Source: Ryuthela nishihirai
Taxonomy: Eukaryota > Arthropoda > Arachnida > Araneae > Heptathelidae
Length of the DNA stretch: 64,000 nt
Assembly: GCA_038380435.1 (NCBI GenBank)
Contig: JAWZYU010000001.1
Span: 16,844,001-16,908,000 of the forward strand
Reading direction: 5' to 3'
Part shown: piece after piece, positions 57,326-64,000 of the stretch
How positions within the stretch are numbered: the first letter of the stretch is position 1
Layout: each line of letters starts with the position of its first letter
Translations under genes and position numbers: made by a program
The notes under the pieces: generated by a model
What the model was told of the DNA's origin: nothing
What the model saw: only the letters and a program-made list of their open reading frames with translations
Database searches by the model: none

Positions 57326-58031
57326 TGTTGCGGATCACAAAAATGGATAGCCACTGAGCGTGAGTATTAAAAGCTATATTTCAAAACCAAATTCAATACA
57401 AGGTAAATTGTTACAAAGGAAATATGGATGAAGTATCTTATTAACAAATCAACTATTAACATGCACAAGTCATCAATCTTCCTGCGTAGAGCACACAATA
57501 TCAGCTCTGTGTATTTTACTAAATACTACCTTTTACTTGATTTACCAGGTCACCCGAAGATCTTCACTCGTAAACCAATTCTCGTCCTGTGCTAATAACT
57601 TTTCACACACTAGCCGAACAAAAAGACAGTCCGTGTAGACATTCGAAGTTAGCCATAAAAGTTCCCACTTTTATACTTCCGCGTATACACAACACATCAA
57701 GTTACTTCTTGATACTTAACGATAAAAGATCCCACTTTTATCCTTCCGCGTATACACAACACATCAAGTTACTTCTTGATACTTAACGATAAAAGATCCC
57801 ACTTTTATCCTTCCGCGTATACACAACACATCAAGTTACTTCTTGATACTTACGCGCACTGTCTCAGAACAGCTCACCGTCCATTTTCGAACTCACGACC
57901 ATTACAGCACAACGACCGTTACAAGACAACGACCGTTAACGCTCCACTCTTCTTCTCCAAATTCTCCCAACGTTCTTATTCGTTGGCTGAAACTTTTTGC
58001 TTTCGGTTGCCAGATTCCTTCTGTCGTAACA
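57326..58031 (-). repeat. Gypsy 3' LTR (left)
   Basis: 706 bp, on this strand TGTTACGACAG to CCGCAACA. Contains three tandem ~65-bp units around 57650-57850 (CCGCGTATACACAACACATC). The integrase frame ends inside it at 57936. Confidence 0.94.
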
Positions 58032-58583
58032 CTGCCCCCTTCCTAGGTCTTGTTCGTCCCGAACAATTCTGGATTCCAAAGTTTCTTCAGTTCTTCGATG
58101 AAACGGGGCCAAACGATCCACGTGAACCACCTTGCACTTTGTAGCTGGACGTCGACGAATGCGATATACCACGTCATTAATCCTGTTAACTATTGTATAT
58201 GGACCTTCCCAAGGTTTCTGAAGTTTTGGAGATAGTCCTTTCTTTCTATGTGGACTGTATAGCCAGACAAGATCTCCTTGATTAAAAATAGTTCCATTTA
58301 TTTTACTGTCATATCTTGTTTTGGTTCTGTCACTTGTTATGTCGATGTTATGTCTAACGGAGTGATGGATTTCTTCTAGTCGTTGTTGCAATTCTTGTAC
58401 GTATTGTGGAGTGGACACAGGCATTGCTTCGGGCCGACCATATAAAAGGTCACAGGGAAGACGTAACTCTCTTCCAAAAAGCATCATGGAAGGTGTCTGT
58501 CCAGTTGTCTCATGCACTGCCGTCCTATATGCCAGCAAAAGGAGTGGTACATGGCGATCCCAGTCACGTTGGTGGTCGTTCAC
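57936..58583 (-). pseudogene. Gypsy integrase C-terminal part
   Basis: 215 codons: HQRDWDRHVPLLLLAYRTAV and TTGQTPSMMLFGRELRLP (end of the catalytic core), then a GPYTIV...VVHVDRLAPF chromodomain-like/GPY module. Zinc-binding and the main catalytic residues are lost with the deletion. The stop codon lies in the 3' LTR. Confidence 0.9.
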
Positions 58584-58591
58584 AAATAATG

Positions 58592-58885
58592 CTAAATGCT
58601 GAGCAATTGTTCATCTGTAATGTTACCTCCAGTGCTATTAGTTTTGCAAATTTCACCTATTGGTTTTGGATTCACATTTTGATATGCGTTGCCTTTCTCT
58701 TTTTCCTTTTCATTATTTTGTGTAGCCATTGCGGCTATCATTTTACCATTTTGACTGATCATTTCATCTAATGTACTATTTTGTGTCGCTATTTCGGCTT
58801 TCATATCAGTCATCAGCGTCGTCATATCGGCTTTGAAGCTATTTATCAACTTTACTAATTCATCCATACTTCTAGTTAACGGCAT
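58592..58885 (-). pseudogene. Gypsy gag N-terminal remnant
   Basis: 97-98 codons starting just inside the primer site. Coiled-coil-like, Met/Lys/Asn-rich (MPLTRSMDELVKLINSF at the start). The frame stops at the deletion junction near 58592 and is out of frame with the integrase remnant. Called gag from its position, since it lacks a diagnostic motif. Confidence 0.7.
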
Positions 58886-58916
58886 TCAATTAATTAATCC
58901 CACTTCTGACACCAAA

Positions 58917-59622
58917 TGTTGCGGATCACAAAAATGGATAGCCACTGAGCGTGAGTATTAAAAGCTATATTTCAAAACCAAATTCAATACAAGGTAAATT
59001 GTTACAAAGGAAATATGGATGAAGTATCTTATTAACAAATCAACTATTAACATGCACAAGTCATCAATCTTCCTGCGTAGAGCACACAATATCAGCTCTG
59101 TGTATTTTACTAAATACTACCTTTTACTTGATTTACCAGGTCACCCGAAGATCTTCACTCGTAAACCAATTCTCGTCCTGTGCTAATAACTTTTCACACA
59201 CTAGCCGAACAAAAAGACAGTCCGTGTAGACATTCGAAGTTAGCCATAAAAGTTCCCACTTTTATACTTCCGCGTATACACAACACAACAAGTTACTTCT
59301 TGATACTTAACGATAAAAGATCCCACTTTTATCCTTCCGCGTATACACAACACATCAAGTTACTTCTTGATACTTAACGATAAAAGATCCCACTTTTATC
59401 CTTCCGCGTATACACAACACATCAAGTTACTTCTTGATACTTACGCGCACTGTCTCAGAACAGCTCACCGTCCATTTTCGAACTCACGACCATTACAGCA
59501 CAACGACCGTTACAAGACAACGACCGTTAACGCTCCACTCTTCTTCTCCAAATTCTCCCAACGTTCTTATTCGTTGGCTGAAACTTTTTGCTTTCGGTTG
59601 CCAGATTCCTTCTGTCGTAACA
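58917..59622 (-). repeat. Gypsy 5' LTR (right)
   Basis: 706 bp, essentially identical to 57326-58031, including the three internal ~65-bp units (59245-59443). Confidence 0.94.
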
Positions 59623-60130
59623 ATATGTTTTATTTTATTCCCATTGTTATACCATAACTATAGTTTTATCTATCCATACAAGGGGTATGCCAGTTACATA
59701 CACATTTCCAGGGGGTACATGAAGCATAAAAAGTTGAGAACCACTGATATATATGTTTTATTTTATTCCCATTGTTATACTATAACAATAGTTTTATCTA
59801 TCTATACAAGGGGTACGCCAGTTACATACACATTTCCAGGGGGTACATGAAGCATAAAAAGTTGAGAACCACTGATATATATGTTTTATTTTATTCCCAT
59901 TGTTATACTATAACAATAGTTTTATCTATCTATACAAGGGGTACGCCAGTTACATACACATTTCCATGGGGTACGTGAAGCATAAAAAGTTGAGAACCAC
60001 TGATATATATGTTTTATTTTATTCCCATTGTTATACTATAACAATAGTTTTATCTATCTATACAAGGGGTACGCCAGTTACATACACATTTCCAGGGGGT
60101 ACGTGAAGCATAAAAGGTTGAGAACCACTG
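59623..60130. repeat. 128-bp tandem units 4-7 of the hAT end
   Basis: Units begin at 59623, 59751, 59879 and 60007, exactly 128 bp apart, and end at the outer hAT terminus. Very low divergence between units. Confidence 0.94.
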
Positions 60131-60138
60131 CTCTAAAG

Positions 60139-60690
60139 TGAAGAATTTGATTTTCAGAAATGGAAAGCTCAAAAGAAAACCGGGGAAGCTTGATTCAGGG
60201 CCTCGAGATATTTAAGTATTTGAACAAATTTATATTTTATTTCTCCACTCATAACATTTAACACGCTTGCAACAAAAACCAAGGAAATCTGTCGATTGCT
60301 TCCAACAAAAAGTATTACAAGCTCATTTTTATTGTACGGATGATGATATATATTCTGACAAAAATACATACAAAATGTTTCATTTAGTTACAGGTGATAA
60401 GGCGAGTGTAATTTATCGACACTTGTTTTAAAAAAAATCATCCAGCGTTTTCTTTTTACAGTGGTGCGCTTTTAGAATTCTGATACTATGTCTCTATACG
60501 GAAATTGAAGGAAAGAAAATTCTATTTGCTTTTTTTTTTGTTAACATTTAAAACAAAGATTCTTTAATTGTGTACAGCTCCGAAGTGTGTATAAAGCTCC
60601 TAACTGCCATATTTAAAATAATTAAATATTGTTCCATGAATGAAATACTAGTTTAAATGGCTGCTGACACTCGACGGATCTGGTCCTCCT
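60139..60690. other. No supported gene
   Basis: AT-rich. Its left part may continue the decayed minus-strand LINE seen at 56504-56722, but no motif confirms this. Confidence 0.3.
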
Positions 60691-61225
60691 CTGTTTTATA
60701 GACCACTCGGATGATATTCCACCATCCTCTCTGGCTCTTATAAGTATTGTAGATCATTCCGAGAATATTCCCCCATCCTCGCCCTCCTCCATCTATTCTC
60801 CCACCTTCACATTTCTTCTCCTATAGACCACTCGTAGAATATTCCCCCATCCTTGCTCTCCTCCATCTATTCTCCCACCTTCATATTTCTTCGCCTATAG
60901 ACCACTCGTATCATATTCCCCCATCCTCGCCCTCCTCCATCTATTCTCCCACCTTCACATTTCTTCGCCTATAGACCACTCGTAGAATATTCCCCCATCC
61001 TCGCTCTCCTCCATCTATTCTCCCACCTTCACATTTCTTCGCCTATAGACCACTCGTAGAATATTCCCCCATCCTCGCTCTCCTCCATCTATTCTCCCAC
61101 CTTCACATTTCTTCGCCTATAAACCACTCGTAGAATATTCCCCCATCCTCGCCCTCCTCCATCTATTCTCCCACCTTCACATTTCTTCGCCTATAGACCA
61201 CTCGTAGAATATTCCCCCATCATCG
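60691..61225. repeat. ~74-bp minisatellite, about 7 units
   Basis: Unit with CGCCTATAGACCACTCGTAG, AATATTCCCCCATCCTCGC and CCTCCATCTATTCTCCCACC. CCACTCG-type positions recur near 60827, 60901, 60975, 61049, 61123 and 61197, with diverged units at the left edge. Pyrimidine-rich on this strand. Confidence 0.93.
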
Positions 61226-61878
61226 CCAGCCTCCTCAGTCAGGTGCTCTAGCTAACGGTCGCAGAAGAAGATCTCTTCTAATTAATGCTAGGAACTTTTG
61301 GAGGTCGTGGATTCGTACCAATGCGGCTCAAGGTAATTTTACCTCTAAATTAGAATAGATATTAATCTAAGAGGGGTATTTTCACTTTTGTCGTCTGTCT
61401 GTCCATTTTCTGACATTCAAATTTTTTTTGCTCTTAGATATAAATTGATAATTCTATTTAGATTAAGTAGATATTGATGAACTGTTATGATTCGCATTCT
61501 AGGAATTCCCAAATCGCTTTAATAGTGCTCTTTAACGATAGAAATATTTGGAAAATACCCAAAACCTTGAATATTGCAAAAGATTTAAACGCCAGAAATT
61601 TGAATTTTTTTAATATAGCAGTTACAGCAGTGATTTGTCCACTTACTCCAAGGGGAAAGGGGTTTGGAAAACGAAACTAAAAGAGGTAAATGAAGAATTA
61701 TCTTTGTTTTTCTATAGGTACTAATAAAATATTGCTCTTTGCATTTCCCCATCATCTATTAGTTAGAACGTCCATTGTTAGAGTGTAATAAGAGACGGGG
61801 GGGTGGAACCCTCATTCTCTTTGAAAACGATTAACCCATTTCACCAAAGGCGATATGTTAGTCTTCGCCGTGTTAGAT
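61226..61878. other. Nothing recognised
   Basis: AT-rich. A 68-codon open frame at 61474-61680 has no known domain. Confidence 0.3.
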
Positions 61879-62238
61879 GCGCCAGGCTCGTAATCTGTAG
61901 TTCCCAGGTTCGAGTCTCAGCTGGGTCAGCGTTGAGATTTATCTCCGCAAAACTCCCCGCCCTGCCCACGGTCAGTAGGGGACACCGATGGGCTTGGAAA
62001 GGCCGCCGTCCGTAGGATGGGACGTTAAGCCGTGGCCCCGTGTGCGGGAGAGACATACCCTGTGCACGTTAAAGAACACGCTGGATGGCCTTGACGGGAG
62101 GCTACCATCTGTCTCCCAACATCTGTTCCAGTGGGTCCCCTCCCCCAACCTTCTCTGAGCCTTCGGGGTCCATGTGACCTGGCCATTTAGCCCATGGTGT
62201 GCAAAAAAGTGCAGCTCAGAGGTAAAACAACCCAACCC
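61879..62238 (+). repeat. SINE-A, 5'-truncated within the tRNA-like head
   Basis: Begins at GCGCCAGGCTCG, like the copy at 5465, and runs to AACCCAACCC. No TSD seen. Confidence 0.9.
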
Positions 62239-63116
62239 ACTTATGTCTTGCAAAGGACCATCACCAGCTTAATGCCTATAAGAAAGATTAATTGAAGCGC
62301 ATTTCTTATCTAAATATTTCTAAAGAAAGTACCATAAATACGTTATTTTCTTCTTTTAAGCATATAAGTAAAAATGGGAAAAGTTATAGAAATATAATGG
62401 AAAATAATTGCCCTACCTTTGAGTCAGGAATTGTTCATACGTCTGGCATGAAAGAGGGTTCGTCGGATTTATCTTCCTGTTCTCATTCGCAATTCTTTGC
62501 TCCGGATGCATTAGTAGTATCAGCGAAACACGCAAGCAGGTTGCTGGAACAAATTTATTCATTTATGATGTGGATGGTGTATGTGTTAGAGAAAAAACAG
62601 GATTACGAAAAGAAGTGCATGTTCGTCCTAATCTGTGAAACTAAAAGGCTAAAATATATCTGCTGAATCATGCAATCAGGGTCAAGATTTATTAATTTCC
62701 CGTTTACTGAGTTCATATCGAGTTGGAGCGTTGATATTAAGCTTTTCCTGCGAATATCAGTGGGGTCCTGTGATTTCAGCATCCTTTATGCTGAAGTTCG
62801 GTCGATATCTCCACAAATCCTTCTTTTGTTAACGGATTTGCGATGCTCTTTCTTAAGCTTAAGAATGCTTCGCTTAAGAATAAGCATCGCAAATGCGTTA
62901 TTTTTGTTTTTCCGTTTATTTTTATATACTTTTATATATATATTTATATTTGGTTTGAAATGTCGATAAGTCCCATTCAGTCTCAATGGAGTTTTGCTAG
63001 TGAAGTAAGATAAGCTAAGAAAACTATTTAGCTTTTTTTTAACGTCCATTTGTTTCTTCCAGTATTTATCTTTCAAACAATTCTAATCATTATAGAATAT
63101 TACTCAAAGCGAGGAA
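62239..63116. other. No supported gene; a hairpin near 62836-62900
   Basis: A 124-codon plus-strand open frame (62292-62666) resembles nothing known. GATTTGCGATGCTCTTTCTT and its near-complement downstream (AATAAGCATCGCAAATGC) form an imperfect hairpin. Confidence 0.35.
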
Positions 63117-63580
63117 GCAAAGTCAGATGGTTCAAGAAATAATTGCTCATAGTGAGGGGAAAAAAGTCAGATGGCGCAAGAATAACTGCTCAGAGTGAGA
63201 AAAAAAGTCAGAGATGGTTCAGGAATAACTGCTCAAAGTGAGAAAAATGTCAGATGGTTCAGGAATAACTGCTCAGAGTGAGAAAAAAGTCAGATGGTTC
63301 AGGAATAACTACTCAGAGTGAGAAAAAAATGTCAGATGGTTCAGGAATAACTGTTCAGAGTGAGAAAAAAAGTCAGAAGGTTCAGGAATAACTGCTCAGA
63401 GTGAGAAAAAAAGTCAGATGGTTCAGAAATAACTGCTCAGAGTGAGAAAAAAAGTCAGATGGTTCAGGAATAACTGCTCAGAGTGAAAAAAAAAGTCAGA
63501 TGGTTCAGGAATAACTGCTCAGAGTGAGAAAAAAAGTCAGAAGGTTCAGAAATAACTGCTCAGAGGGAGTGATAATTGCT
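63117..63580. repeat. ~41-bp minisatellite, about 11 units
   Basis: Unit GTCAGATGGTTCAGGAATAA, then CTGCTCAGAGTGAGAAAAAA, with A-run length variation between units. First and last units are diverged. Confidence 0.93.
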
Positions 63581-64000
63581 CATTAGCGACACGCATACCC
63601 GTAACTTTAGCTACCAGAATCAAAGTTTGCTTTGGTACCTTTCATTCTAATAAGTTTTTACATTTTACATATACATCATAATCAATACTAAGTGAACCCT
63701 GTGCCTCTGCTGCTTAAAAAGTAATGTGTTATATATTCCCTTACTTGCAGATATAATAAACAGATTTATCATTTAAATATCAAGTATAGTGATAGCAAAT
63801 TTTGTTCAGTGTATTTTCCTTTTAATTTTCTGAAAAGGATAGAGATAATCTACAAACTTTATCAAGCTTGTCCTGGCATTTCATACAACATATACTGCCT
63901 ACCAAAATGTTACACGATTTCCATGTTATATCAATGGGAATCTAATTTCGAAACTCCATAATTACTAAAGTATGCTTTTATTGAAAAAATGTGGCAAATG
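63581..64000. other. Possible truncated foldback MITE at right edge
   Basis: At 63928-63980, CCATGTTATATCAATGGGAA and CTCCATAATTACTAAAG resemble the arm of the MITE at 45489 (CCTATGTTAAGTCAATGGGA). It is cut off by the window edge. The rest is AT-rich. Confidence 0.4.

Larger units (their letters stand above)
57326..59622 (-). mobile_element. Ty3/Gypsy LTR retrotransposon, internally deleted, young
   Basis: Two 706-bp LTRs (57326-58031 and 58917-59622) that differ by one base by eye (T57697 versus A59288). TSD ATAT at 57322-57325 and 59623-59626. Minus-strand order: 5' LTR at right, a primer-site candidate TTTGGTGTCAGAAGTGGG just inside it, the gag start, then directly the integrase end, a purine tract (AGGAAGGGGGCAG) and the 3' LTR. 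Most of gag, protease, reverse transcriptase, RNase H and the integrase core are missing. No envelope gene is visible. Confidence 0.95.
56731..60130. mobile_element. Non-autonomous hAT element with amplified end, split by Gypsy
   Basis: Left end TAGGGGTTCTCAACG at 56731; right end GGTTGAGAACCACTG at 60130. TSD CTCTAGAG (56723-56730) and CTCTAAAG (60131-60138), one mismatch. Same family as the 303-bp element at 47454. The right-hand 128 bp, including the terminal repeat, is present seven times in tandem, three before and four after a Gypsy insertion. Confidence 0.9.

Noticed and set aside
57589..58144. Open frames repeated in 57589-58144 and 59180-59657
   Set aside because: They lie within the two Gypsy LTRs (and the copies match because the LTRs match), antisense to the element's own coding direction.
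14763..62253. Many 60-246 codon open frames of the types GCFTSERHFFAHHGLNGQV and ELQITSLARYRLSHP
   Set aside because: These are the antisense and alternative frames of SINE-A. They recur wherever the SINE occurs and start or stop at its edges. The SINE is tRNA-derived, so they are not proteins.
60691..63580. CRISPR-like regular arrays
   Set aside because: Units are contiguous tandem repeats with no unique spacers, and the genome is animal. They are minisatellites.

Overview
This is eukaryotic, animal nuclear DNA. It is AT-rich and contains no recognisable host gene, operon or bacterial feature. The repeat types seen here (RTE-like and I/Jockey-like LINEs, BED-finger hAT, Tigger, Tc1/mariner foldbacks, Ty3/Gypsy and tRNA-derived SINEs) fit an invertebrate, probably an arthropod. 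A chelicerate is a plausible guess, but the sequence does not prove it. Almost all that can be annotated is transposable-element sequence; the rest is AT-rich DNA in which I recognise nothing.

Layout. 1-5.8 kb: copies of a ~390-bp tRNA-derived SINE (called SINE-A here), a 140-bp direct repeat and a SINE-B/SINE-A junction. 6.07-9.6 kb: a nearly full-length but broken RTE-type LINE (- strand). 10.0-10.7 kb: an unclassified terminal-inverted-repeat (TIR) element. 11-21 kb: many SINE-A copies, some inserted in older SINE-A copies, and a perfect 69-bp palindrome. 21.5-23.3 kb: two non-autonomous DNA elements, one with a transposase remnant. 25-34.7 kb: palindromic MITEs, a decayed Tigger element and Tc1-like transposase scraps. 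35-38.5 kb: a 60-bp tandem array and a long inverted-repeat element. 41-43 kb: SINE-A and another palindromic MITE. 44.6-48 kb: an I/Jockey-like LINE split by four later insertions. 52-60.1 kb: a decayed LINE (- strand) that hosts a complete hAT element with an intact 596-aa transposase and a second hAT element, whose end is amplified seven-fold and which is itself split by a young Gypsy deletion derivative. 60.7-63.6 kb: two minisatellites.

How the parts relate. The SINEs code for nothing. SINE-A has 10-14 bp target-site duplications (TSDs), 5' truncations and an (AACCC)n tail, which points to mobilisation by a LINE that does not need a poly-A tail. The hAT transposase at 53.6-55.3 kb is the only complete coding region I would call potentially functional. 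The most unusual signal is a set of near-perfect hairpins. Five MITE copies have arms that share copy-specific substitutions, and three other loci carry perfect local inverted duplications inside otherwise ordinary repeats, as expected from snap-back (template-switch) DNA synthesis or arm-to-arm conversion.
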